From Cyclostephanos tholiformis (Eukaryota; Bacillariophyta; Thalassiosirophyceae; Thalassiosirales; Thalassiosiraceae), in assembly GCA_036939975.1 (NCBI GenBank), contig JALLPB010002271.1, positions 1 through 11,778 on the forward strand: a stretch of 11,778 bases of DNA. Reading direction: 5' to 3'. Made by a program: the position numbers and the translations under genes. A model generated the notes under the pieces. That model was not told where the DNA came from and searched no databases. It was given only the letters and a program-made list of their open reading frames with translations. Of this stretch, positions 1 to 7,330 are shown one piece after another (positions within the stretch are counted from its first letter, which is position 1; each line of letters opens with the position of its first letter).

Positions 1-54
1 AGGCATTATCACGGGTCGAAGGTCTATATAAAGGCATTCCGCATTATCTCCCTT

Positions 55-180
55 ATAAAAATCTTTCTCGTTCAAGAGAATGAGCAATTTCTTGTACGAA
101 GGAGAGTACAAAAAAGTCTTTCTAATTTCTTAAAAAGATTATTGGTGATTTCTCTACAAAAGGGGTACATAAAAATCTTT
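55..180 (+). repeat. Left inverted-repeat arm
   Basis: AT-rich arm built of three related sub-repeats, each opening with an A-run followed by TCTTTCT (near 57, 112 and 171). Its reverse complement matches the arm at 480-610 over essentially its full length with small indels. Confidence 0.6.
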
Positions 181-194
181 CTCGTTTTCTTTCT

Positions 195-471
195 GGTGTC
201 GGATAAGTGACGGATAATACTTTCAGTGACGGATAAATGACGGCGACACTTCGGACAATTCTTTCAGGTGTTGGAGAAGTGACGGTAATACTTTCTGGTG
301 ACGGGAAAATAATGACGGTGTGTGTCGGATATCGGACATATTATTTCTTTTTGTGTCGGACAATTCTTTCAGGTGTCGGAGAAGTGACGGATAATGCTTT
401 CTGGTGATGGATAAATGGCGGTGACTGTCAGACATTCTTTTAGGTGTCGGAATAGTGATGGATAATTCCGA
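195..471 (+). repeat. Degenerate ~72-bp tandem repeat core
   Basis: Units open with GGTGTCGG or a one-base variant at 195, 267, 372 and 443, giving spacings of 72, 105 and 71 bp. Each carries AGTGACGG or AGTGATGG, then ATAATNCTTTC and GGATAAATGNCGG. The second unit has about 33 extra bases (around 320-355) that partly duplicate the TCGGACA segment. The fourth is truncated at about 471. Spacing and divergence do not suit a CRISPR or a coding repeat. Confidence 0.6.
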
Positions 472-479
472 GGAACGAC

Positions 480-610
480 AAGGATTTTTATGTACCTTCT
501 TAGAGAAATCGCTAATACTCTCTTTTCCAAAAGAAAACGAGAAAGATCTTTATTTACCATGTCTAGAATAGAAAATGCTCATTATCTTGGAACAAGAAAG
601 ATCTTTATGT
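480..610 (-). repeat. Right inverted-repeat arm
   Basis: Counterpart of the arm at 55-180 in opposite orientation. The best preserved parts are 480-510 and about 571-608. It contains repeated GAAAGATCTTTAT words (near 541 and 597), mirroring the sub-repeats of the left arm. Confidence 0.6.
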
Positions 611-612
611 AC

Positions 613-1150
613 CTGCCCAAAGCCCGCATCTTCCTTTTAAACCGTATCGGCCTAACAAAATCACAGGCCTAACTAAGTGAGGTATTTGAACAATTTTCCC
701 TTTTTTTATTTTGATTACCTCGATTTGTCCGTTTATTAAAACTGCTTGCAAGCGAGAGCCGGAGGTCTTAAAAAAAATAATACTACTATCCCACAACGCA
801 CAAAAGCGAGTCCCCCAATTCAATTGGGGAAATCCCCTCCCACCACCCGGCAGGCCACATATCCGCCGGGGAGCGGAATCAAAGGGATATCGACATATCC
901 CCTGTTAGGATCCTGCTTGGGCTATTCCCTGATACATTATTCGCCGCGACCCGACGTGCGCAGCCGGCGCTAGGTCGCCAAAACCGCTTTAAAAATCGAG
1001 CCGGTTTGAACCCCCGACCGAAGCAGCCGCTCCCGTTGCCCCTTTTGGCTCTTTCGAACGTGTTTATCCTTTTTTTTACCAGAGCACCCACAACCTCAAC
1101 ACAGCACCGGGCAAAATTGAACCGCAGACATCAGCAGAAAGCTGAGCTGG
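613..1150. other. Intergenic region upstream of the sulfotransferase gene
   Basis: No coding region is convincing here. The first ~170 bp are AT-rich with a GGCCTAAC direct repeat (649-656, 666-673). The rest is GC-richer. Two short perfect hairpins are visible: CCCCAATT/AATTGGGG around 821 (813-829) and GGGATAT/ATATCCC with a 4-nt loop (884-901). The short frames crossing this region have no recognisable domain and overlap each other on both strands. Confidence 0.5.
941..1060 (+). promoter_or_regulatory. CpG-dense block in the probable promoter or 5' UTR of the sulfotransferase gene
   Basis: I count about 18 CpG dinucleotides in these 120 bases. The decayed repeats further right have about 26 in 1,860 bases. 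The block ends ~90 bp upstream of the start codon. CpG retention is what an unmethylated promoter would show, but no TATA or initiator element can be assigned with confidence. Confidence 0.35.
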
Positions 1151-2236
1151 ATGTGGCAGAATAATCTTAGCCTTGGCTTCCTTATTGGCCTCAGCTTCAG
1201 CTTTGGCTTTGGTCTACCATCCTTCCTCAAAAATCTGGTGCTATTCAAGGAGTGCAATATGCCTACTTATAATGGTCCTGTGATAGACGACACACCACAA
1301 CTTTGGATCGCATCAACTGGTGCTGTTGCTGGGGATGCATCTCAAGAAGGTGTCGTGTTGTCTCGATCCGGCCTCATTTTCCCTAATGTTCTTCTGGTTG
1401 GCAGTCAAAAGGCTGGTACCACTGCTGTGGCCTTTTGGTTGTTGTCGTTACATGCAACCTGTGGAGGACGAACATTTGACAATGAGCCTGGCTACTTTAA
1501 AAAAGAAGTCCACTTCTTTGATCATGAAGAGCGCTTTCGGTTAGGGAAGGAATTCTATGCAAGACGCTTTGAACAATGCAACTCATCTGATTTTGTAATT
1601 GATGCAACCCCAAAATATGCACATCATGCTATCAGGATAGCAGATTTTTACCGCCAATATGGAGGTTTGTTGAGTCTCAAGGTTATGATGATCCTGCGTG
1701 AGCCCATTTCAAGAGAACTTTCTGCGTATAACCACAAAAAGGCTAATAGTGTAAACTTGGCATACATGTCCAAGACGAATAATCATGTCGGACGAAAATT
1801 TTTATTGAAGAAAAATTACACATCATTTGATGAGTACGTTGACGAAGAACTTGTTTTAGATCTGACTACGAACAGTCGAAATGCCCACAGTCTCTATTCT
1901 ACGCATTTGAGGCAGTGGTTTGATGTACTTCAGCGTGACCAGATAATGATATTATCATACCATGAGCTAATTACGGATCCCGTGACCTTTCAGCGGAGGG
2001 TGGAAGGCTTTTTGGGACTGTCACCAGAAAGGGGGGAATATTCACTGAAATCAAAGAAGAACGAGAAATCATTTCCAGGGAAGGAGGTAATTCCATCCTG
2101 TCTTACCCAGAAGAAACTAGCGGACATATTCCAGCTTCCCAACAAGGATTTGTATGCTCTTTTGGCACAGAAACCTGGTCCTCCCATGGAACAAAAACCC
2201 TTTCCTGAATTTGAAGTTATGCCATGTTATGACTGA
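1151..2236 (+). CDS. PAPS-dependent sulfotransferase, heparan-sulfate/carbohydrate sulfotransferase-like, 361 aa
   Basis: Likely transfers sulfate from PAPS to a carbohydrate or similar acceptor in the secretory pathway. Residues 84-92 read GSQKAGTTA, the 5'-phosphosulfate loop. Residues 182-191 with the following AYNH (LREPISREL...) match the 3'-phosphate-binding motif. KEVHFFD (118-124), DATPKY (151-156) and the 249-277 stretch with LRQWFDVL and ILSYHELI are typical of NDST/HS-sulfotransferase relatives. Residues ~6-32 are hydrophobic, fitting a signal anchor of a Golgi type II enzyme. N-X-S/T sites at N144 and N222 lie on the presumed luminal side. The ATG at 1151 is the first after an in-frame TGA at 1118. 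The frame is unbroken, so an intronless gene is likely, and the C-terminal MEQKPFP segment resembles the ends of algal homologues as I recall them. The acceptor cannot be predicted. Confidence 0.88.
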   Translation: MWQNNLSLGFLIGLSFSFGFGLPSFLKNLVLFKECNMPTYNGPVIDDTPQLWIASTGAVAGDASQEGVVLSRSGLIFPNVLLVGSQKAGTTAVAFWLLSLHATCGGRTFDNEPGYFKKEVHFFDHEERFRLGKEFYARRFEQCNSSDFVIDATPKYAHHAIRIADFYRQYGGLLSLKVMMILREPISRELSAYNHKKANSVNLAYMSKTNNHVGRKFLLKKNYTSFDEYVDEELVLDLTTNSRNAHSLYSTHLRQWFDVLQRDQIMILSYHELITDPVTFQRRVEGFLGLSPERGEYSLKSKKNEKSFPGKEVIPSCLTQKKLADIFQLPNKDLYALLAQKPGPPMEQKPFPEFEVMPCYD

Positions 2237-2554
2237 TGTTGTCAACTTTGTCCGACCGTCAAAGATGGATCCACCTTACCGTGGCATCAACCTTATGGAT
2301 TGTTCAGAATGGGGATCTTAAAAATTGTCCAGTAGGCCAATGCATCAATTACGTGCAGTGGGAATCGCCAAGGATGATGCTAAGGTAAGGAGATCATTAT
2401 GCCACTGCTATTGAGGTGGTCTCAGGGATGCGCTCGATGGGGTCGATCAAATCTAAGCTAAATTTAACAAAGAAAATAAATTATACGAGTCGCGCCTTTG
2501 CGCGAGACACACTTTGTTCGGACCTGTCTCATCGCCCGAATGACCTTTTATACC
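2237..2554. other. 3' flank of the sulfotransferase gene, no gene seen
   Basis: No recognisable coding sequence. It contains a possible polyadenylation hexamer AATAAA at 2475-2480 and, just after it, a short GC-rich stem TCGCG/CGCGA (2490-2494, 2501-2505). Stop codons break all frames except short runs. Confidence 0.5.
2475..2480 (+). terminator. Candidate polyadenylation signal AATAAA
   Basis: Canonical hexamer about 240 bp past the sulfotransferase stop codon, in an A-rich context. Algal poly(A) signals are variable, so this is only a position worth noting. Confidence 0.2.
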
Positions 2555-2836
2555 TCATTTGATCCGAATGCACTCCAGGGCCTCTTGCTTCATTTGGAAT
2601 AAGGCCACAATGAGATCCAAGGAAATTGCCTGAACTACTGCTAGAGAGGCATATGCAAATTTGAGAATTATTTTTTTGTTTGCTTGCTTGCTTGGAGACT
2701 CTTCCTTTTGAGCTAGATGTGACAATTTCCTGGTCTCTGGGGCCCCATAAAAATTCGGTACTGTGAGCCAGATGCTGCGAGAGTACAGGATGTACAAAGA
2801 TCCCAGTAGCTTAAAAAAGAGCTTGGGGCAACACAT
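2555..2836 (-). CDS. Small hypothetical ORF, 93 aa
   Basis: Not recognised. It runs from an ATG at 2834-2836 to a TGA at 2555-2557. The N-terminal third is hydrophobic and aromatic (KLFFKLLGSLYILYSR). A charged linker rich in Lys, Glu and Ser follows, then an amphipathic helix-like end containing FAYASLAVVQAISLDLIVALF. It could be a small membrane-associated protein or the 3' end of a decayed gene, since nothing upstream on the same strand extends it. It may also be chance. It is convergent with the sulfotransferase gene. Confidence 0.25.
   Translation of the reverse strand: MCCPKLFFKLLGSLYILYSRSIWLTVPNFYGAPETRKLSHLAQKEESPSKQANKKIILKFAYASLAVVQAISLDLIVALFQMKQEALECIRIK
2680..2694 (+). repeat. 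Short TTGC microsatellite
   Basis: Nearly four perfect TTGC units, next to a run of eight T. It falls inside the reverse-strand 93-aa ORF and slightly weakens the case that it is coding. Confidence 0.6.
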
Positions 2837-3077
2837 TGTTAGAATACATAGATGATTAAGTAACAGTCAAAAAAATTGTCTTGTAAAAGGATGGATTTGT
2901 TCTGATATCGACCCAAGCTATAACATGTTCATATAATATGCATAAGGTGAGTCTATATTCAACTTTAATCATAACATAGTCAGATCATAATGATTTATCA
3001 TAACTACTATTTTATAGTTTTTCTTTAATTTTCACCTTATTATGCAAGTTTTCTTTCCAATTTCCTTGCTCGTGCTC
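2837..3077. other. AT-rich spacer, no gene
   Basis: Low-GC sequence with many ATAAT and TTAT words. A small inverted repeat AAGGTGA/TCACCTT (2944-2950, 3032-3038) flanks its central part. No coding frame or RNA gene was seen. It separates the gene-bearing left third from the CpG-depleted repeats. Confidence 0.5.
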
Positions 3078-3750
3078 ATTGGATGAGGCCCCAGACCTGT
3101 ATGAAATGGTTCCCACGTCCACTCCATACATATACAATGTGTTTGAGACCATTTACATACTGTGAATGGGCACATGGATCTACCAGCATGCCACTACCAC
3201 CATACTTGTTGGCACAGATTTACGGAGTTGGATGATTTCACGGGTCACAGTGAGGCTCCAGTTATGTCAAGGGTGGATTGGTTGAGGCCCCAGACACACA
3301 CAGAATGGTTCCCACATCCACTCCATACATGTACAAGGAGTTTGAGAATATTCATATGCTGAGGATGAGCAGATGTATCCACCATCATACCACTACCACC
3401 ATACTTCTTGTTGGTGCAGAATCTAGGGAGTTGGATGATTTCCTGGATCACAGTGGGGGTATGAATGATGTCAAGGGTGGATTGGATGAGGCCCCAGACC
3501 AACATGGATTGTTGCCCAGATCCACTCCATACATATACAATGCATTTGAGACCATTCGAATGATGTGGATGAGCAGATGGAGCTACCATCATGCCACTAC
3601 CACCATACTTGCTGGCGGAGAAATTTGGGATGAGTTGATCAAATTCCTGAGTCACAATTTGATGTTGGGGTGGATTGGTTGAGGCCCAAGATGAGCACGG
3701 AATGGCTCCCACATCCACTCCATACATATACAATGTGTTTCTGACCATTC
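3078..3750 (+). repeat. Tandem repeat, ~200-bp unit, about 3.4 copies
   Basis: ATTGG(A/T)TGAGGCC starts units at 3078, 3277, 3481 and 3674, giving spacings of 199, 204 and 193 bp. Each unit continues with TCCACTCCATACAT(A/G)TACAA near +45 and CCACTACCACCATACTT near +110. The fourth copy stops around 3750. Spacings are not all multiples of three, so no single frame runs through all copies. Units 2 and 3 stay in register on the forward strand, where both read STPY(M/I)Y. A reverse-strand frame (3245-3748) reads KYGGSGMMV twice. It may have been a repeat-containing coding region now decayed, or a plain satellite. CpG is very rare here (about 8 in 700 bp). Confidence 0.75.
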
Positions 3751-3755
3751 ATTCA

Positions 3756-4858
3756 CATGGCGGAGCAACCCACAGTGGTTGCACTTGCCTTAGCCCCAAC
3801 CCCTACCACCCTAGCCCACCTCACATCGGAGTTCCAACACCTGACCTGCCACCAGCACATCAACAACTCCTTCCGGTTTGTCTACAAATCGTCCACCTCA
3901 ACAACCTGGACAAACCTGCACTTACTAAACAAACATGCAAAATTTATTGCATAGTATGCATAGCAGAGGTTGTGGCCACCATCAACAAAACCAACATCTT
4001 CAACCTCCTTGTCCTTCATGATGGCAACAAGGCTCAATGCATCCACATCATCAGCGGTCTTATCCACTTAAAACTCCGGTGCACTGTCAATACTCTACTA
4101 TTTAACTTGAGGATCACCAGACCTGAACACCTTCCAACAGGGTGCTGGTGCCCATGATGCCATGGTTTCCCACCTGGGCAATCCCACGTCCATCAGGATA
4201 TCGCATAAATTGAACACAAACTCCTTTGCTGAGCTTGGACAGGGACTAGCCCCATCAATCCCTTCTACACATGACAGATCAATGCACATCCTATTGTCAT
4301 GCACGCACTGACAACTTTTCTTGTTGAAAACATCAACCGCCTTGAGCCATGAGTCAATGAACTCCGGGGGTGCCTATATACATATTTTGATCATGATCTC
4401 TCCTTTCCCCCAATTTTCAGGCTTATGAAAATCAACGAGCGGTGCAACTGGTCAATGTACCAACCTGCCTGGGAATCGTCTAACCAACGTACCTTCAAAG
4501 ATCTCCACCCACACCCTGCCAGGGCACCCTATGCCCTCATCCCTACATGAGGATTGCTCTCACAACAATAGGAACATCAGAATGCGAAAGGTCACTTACC
4601 TCTGGAGCATACCTCTCCCATGCCCATTGGATCATGGCCACCTTGGCTGACTTGATCAGAGAACCTCTCCCCTGGATCATTGATAAATTCTTTCTCCTTC
4701 ACCTGGACTCCCCCACCCACCACTCCATACACCATGGCCTCGAACTCAATCACATCAATCACTTGATAGAACTTTGAGACTATGCCTTGCAGGATCGCAC
4801 ATTTCAACATGACAAGCAAAAAGAACTGCCGCAACAGGTCACAACTTAACCATGACAA
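3756..4858 (-). pseudogene. Decayed reverse-strand coding remnant of unknown family
   Basis: Not recognised. The part at 4600-4858 is open and codon-like on the reverse strand, with mostly G-first codons, and reads segments such as KFYQVIDVIEFEAMVYGVV and EKEFINDPGERFSDQ. It ends at a GTAAGT donor-like site (4594-4599). Using an AG at 4559-4560 as acceptor (a 41-nt intron) brings the next block into frame: GRVWVEIFEGTLVRRFPGR, then DFHKPENWGKGEIMIKI, then FIDSWLKAVDVFNKKSCQC. That frame continues to about 3756 but is cut by TGA 4452, TAG 4374, TAG 4098, TAG 4095, TAA 4068 and TAG 3882. The antisense forward frame (3675-4157) is also open, so the strand is an inference from codon pattern. CpG depletion fits an old, methylated copy. 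Confidence 0.35.
4559..4599 (-). other. Candidate relict intron (GTAAGT...AG, 41 nt)
   Basis: On the reverse strand the open block ends TCC AGA G followed by GTAAGT. Removing 4559-4599 joins it in frame to the next codon-like block. A later AG (intron 4543-4599, 57 nt) leaves the frame broken. Both lengths are short for an intron, so a simple frameshift is the main alternative. Confidence 0.2.
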
Positions 4859-5260
4859 TAGTGATTGGGTACATGCAATGACAACACACCAACAATAGCA
4901 ATAGAGGTGGCAATGATAAAATCAACCAAAATTCTATTGCCCATTTGAATTTTTTCACTTGGGATCTCTAGGTACATATGTTAATCCCCATTTTACCGCA
5001 ACCTCCATTTTTAAATAGAGACTTGTTAAAACGAGTAGACCCCGTTTTAAAATGGGGCCTTTGTGTTAGCCGGGTTCCCAGTCACATGTCATAAGCCCCC
5101 TCTCACAAAAAATACTCACAACATTTAGACAGCAATAGAAGCTGCTTTCTTCCTTCCCCTCCATTCAATTCACCACCACTAGTATGACCGCCGCTGCTGC
5201 CACTAGAAGCACCTTTCTCCTGTGCAATAATCCTCCTCCCCCCTCCCCCTCCCCCCAGTT
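4859..5260. other. Spacer between two oppositely oriented remnants, with hairpins
   Basis: No convincing gene. A 10-bp inverted repeat CCCCATTTTA/TAAAATGGGG pairs 4986-4995 with 5048-5057. A nested 8-bp stem TTAAAACG/CGTTTTAA (5026-5033, 5043-5050) has a 9-nt loop. A short forward frame opens at ATG 5184 (MTAAAATRSTFLLC) and runs into the C-rich tract. A Gly/Ser-rich reverse frame (5103-5297) overlaps it. Neither can be preferred. Confidence 0.4.
5231..5256 (+). repeat. Homopyrimidine C-rich tract
   Basis: Twenty-six bases of only C and T, including runs of six, five and six C separated by single T. The reverse strand is correspondingly G-rich and could form a G-quadruplex-like or triplex structure. 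The tract is also a natural site for indels, which may explain why the frames on either side of it do not connect. Confidence 0.7.
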
Positions 5261-5496
5261 GGCACTTAGTCCCGTTGAGATTGGCGCCCATGTGCAACTA
5301 TTACTTCCATCCCAATACCGGCAAGTACCATTGGGATAATCCGTCCTCGTTGTCCCACGCAGTGGCTGTCACCACCACCAAAACCACCGCCAATGATGAC
5401 TCACCCCCCGGGGTCAATGCCGGCGGGGAAGGGGAAGGAGGGGTCATTGTGGCTTGCAGGTGTCATCGATGTTGGTGGCACTGTCACCATTTGTAG
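5260..5496 (+). pseudogene. Forward frame with a WW-domain-like segment, remnant
   Basis: A frame starting inside the C-rich tract reads PSWHLVPLRLAP, then CNYYFHPNTGKYHWDNP, and ends at TAG 5494. The pattern W-x(12)-YYFxPNTGKxxW-x2-P fits the WW-domain consensus (first Trp, paired Tyr, NxTG, second Trp, Pro), with loop 1 about two residues longer than usual and the Asn after YY-x replaced by His. A Thr/Gly-rich low-complexity tail and a Cys/His/Trp cluster follow. There is no clear start codon of its own; an ATG at 5184 lies in another frame across the indel-prone tract. This could be chance, or the N-terminal part of the decayed frame that follows in the same register. Confidence 0.25.
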
Positions 5497-6915
5497 CATG
5501 CTGCAAGAGCAAGAAGAGTGCCAATTGTGCCAAGTATGGTACTTTCCCCATTACTGAAAAAGGATTGAGGAATTTTCCACAGAAAACAGTTTTCTGTGTT
5601 CCCCAATTTATCTACTACCTTGAACTTAAAAAGAATCTATCAGGGAGGTAGAATTTCTCAATTCCAAGTGGGAACTGGTACAAAACCAAACCGCCCTTGC
5701 TCCTTTTTTGAGGAATCACAAAAATGAATGTCTTGACTAGCCAAATCAAGTTCAAAACAACATGGCCCCATGGTAGCAAAGTTTGACCCCACCCTCAAAA
5801 TGGGTGTGGGAGGCACCACAGGTGCAAGGGATTTTGGCAGTCCAGGGGCAGTGAAGCGCCAAAAGACGGGAAGGAGCACAAAGCTTTGCATCTCCTCAAA
5901 CTTTGATGGGTTGACAAGGCACTCGACCCCCCCTCAAGGAAAGGCTTGGAGTGCTGGCAACCCCCAAATGGCCACGGCCACCTTTGGTGAGAGAAGTCCA
6001 GAGGTAATTCCCTCAGACAAGGAGCCCAACAAGGAGGAGCAGGGGTTAACAAGGGCGGCAGTATGAACAAAAGCCTTCACAAATGATGACCTTGTCTCAG
6101 GGGTCATCAAATGACATTTCCTCATGGCACGTGCTTTTGGAACCAAGGTGCCGGGCAAGAGCATGAAGGAGGTAGATGCAGTGATGCCAGCCATGACTGC
6201 AGTGGTCTGAGCACGTGCCATCAAGCTACAGACTGGACAAGGGTTGGCAATGGCAGGAAGCACATTGATTGCCCCCGGGGAAGTGGTGCACCTTACCCAA
6301 TCTGGGGAGGAGTCAGGGAATGAGGAAGACATTAATGGCTGGTGGCCTTTGAGGGCAAGACCCTGGGCAAGGAAGGGCATGATCCACCCAACCTCATGAG
6401 ATTTGAAGAGGAGGAGGGACAATTGACCTGGACCACATTGCAAATTTTTTAGATGGGACATTCCCAAAATAGGACATGGCATGGTTCGGCAAGGCTGAGT
6501 TTGACAAGGAGTCAGGCATGAGGCTGAGGCACCTCATCCACAATCCACATCCCCACAGCATGGGCAGCCCTGTTTTAGACTAGTCCCAAACTTAGCCACA
6601 GCACTCCATTGGGTTAGGGCATTGATAAACTTGGTGAAAATGGAATGGCTCAGAAACATCAAGCTCCTCATGTACAGCATGGCGTATGCATGTTTCCTGC
6701 TGCCCGAGATGGAGGACTACACCAGTGTGCTGGTGGCGGACTGGAAATGCCTCCCCAACTCAAAACTCAACCTGACCTGGAGGATTGATGCATGGAAGAT
6801 GGGCTCAGAAGGCTCTGCTGAGACCAAATTGGACAAGGGAAACTCAGTAGATGACCGCAAAACCCCACCCAAGGAAACGGTGACCCATTCTTGTCAGTTT
6901 TTTGGTGGTGGATGA
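5497..6915 (+). pseudogene. Decayed forward-strand coding remnant broken only by TGA codons
   Basis: A single forward frame of 473 codons contains no TAA or TAG. It has TGA at 5566, 5725, 5734, 6064, 6112, 6208, 6397, 6424, 6496, 6502 and finally 6913. Stretches between stops look protein-like: GVGGTTGARDFGSPGAVKRQ, MARAFGTKVPGKSMKEVDAV, LQTGQGLAMAGSTLIAPGEV and WLRNIKLLMYSMAYACFLLP, with many G-first codons. No family was recognised. It lies upstream of, and on the same strand as, a copia integrase remnant, so a Gag-like or transposon-carried gene is possible. TGAs may be former CGA Arg codons. The 182-codon open frame on the opposite strand (5934-6482) is judged to be its shadow. Confidence 0.35.
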
Positions 6916-7330
6916 CAACCCCACATCATCTTCCAGGGCAGCCAAGGCACACCACAATTGCCTAGGGTTGCACCCCTTATGGCTCACAGATCCATCAGTA
7001 AGGCCTCAACCTGGACGTGCTGGCACCCAACATGGCATGATCAAGTCCAAACTTAAGCAGGGCACGAGGAGCCACCGGGGGGCAGGCAGGGCCACTGGGC
7101 ATTTGCCAATTGAAAACTCGGCCTGGAATGACACAACCAGTCTTGGACATTGGGGCATTCATGGCCACCATGTTGCAGGAACAGACAGAGAACCAACTTG
7201 CCATTGTGGTGGTGAGCCACACAAACATGGTGGCATTTCATACAGCTACAGCTCAGGCCATTGCCACCATAGCCGGGGACAGGACTCCAGGATGACCACC
7301 TTGAAATGGCATATCCTCCAGGCCTGTATC
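6916..7330 (+). pseudogene. Continuation of decayed forward-strand sequence, frame unclear
   Basis: After TGA 6913 the most codon-like reading shifts frame. About 7050-7292 reads TRPGMTQPVLDIGAFMATML and QAIATIAGDRTPG before TGA 7293. Another frame is also open across 6902-7465 but is His/Gly/Ser-rich and unconvincing before 7331. This stretch probably links the unidentified remnant to the integrase remnant, but no protease or zinc-binding pre-integrase motif can be found in it. Confidence 0.25.

Larger units (their letters stand above)
55..610. mobile_element. Foldback-like element: long inverted repeats around a tandem-repeat core
   Basis: The left arm (about 55-180) read in reverse complement is colinear with the right arm (about 480-610). 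Matching blocks include 164-180 with 480-496 (16 of 17 bases), 147-156 with 501-510 (10 of 10), and the outer block near 54-90 with about 571-608, which shares the words TGCTCATT and AGAAAGAT. Overall identity judged by eye is about 75%. Each arm is itself made of sub-repeats of roughly 55-60 bp carrying AATCTTTCTCG or its complement. The ~300-bp core is a degenerate 72-bp tandem repeat. This is the architecture of foldback transposons or long-TIR MITEs. No transposase is encoded. A 6-bp direct repeat CCGCAT lies just outside both ends (39-44 and 624-629), a weak candidate target duplication. Short forward and reverse ORFs inside look accidental. Confidence 0.6.

Noticed and set aside
195..471. 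CRISPR-like regularly spaced repeats
   Set aside because: Units are ~72 bp, adjoining and degenerate, with no unique spacers, in eukaryotic-looking DNA.
985..1025. tRNA-like T-loop word (GGTTTGAACCCCC)
   Set aside because: The flanking bases do not pair as a T-stem, and no acceptor, D or anticodon arm could be placed on either strand.
879..1091. Reverse-strand 70-codon basic frame over the CpG-dense block
   Set aside because: GC-rich sequence yields open frames by chance. No motif, and it lies in the upstream region of an oppositely oriented intact gene.
3245..3748. A 167-codon reverse-strand frame across the ~200-bp repeats
   Set aside because: Repeat spacings are not multiples of three, so homologous segments fall in different frames. 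Treated as part of the repeat array, not as a gene.
3675..4157. A 160-codon open frame on the forward strand emerging from the tandem repeat
   Set aside because: Its codons coincide exactly with those of the reverse-strand remnant. First-position composition (A/C rather than G) fits the reverse strand better. No domain was recognised, though the strand choice is not certain.
5934..6482. A 182-codon open frame on the reverse strand
   Set aside because: It has no recognisable domain, is rich in Ser, Pro, Leu and Met as antisense frames often are, and overlaps a forward frame with better codon character. CpG depletion also removes stop-generating words on this strand.
5497..6915. UGA reassigned as a sense codon
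   Set aside because: The intact gene ends in TGA and uses TGG for Trp. TGA in this frame is about as frequent as chance, and in the copia integrase it replaces a conserved Arg, so CGA decay is simpler.
6902..7330. Forward frame before the integrase remnant as part of the same protein
   Set aside because: It is His/Gly/Ser-rich without any pre-integrase or protease motif. A different frame over 7050-7292 is more protein-like, so only 7331-7630 is assigned to integrase.
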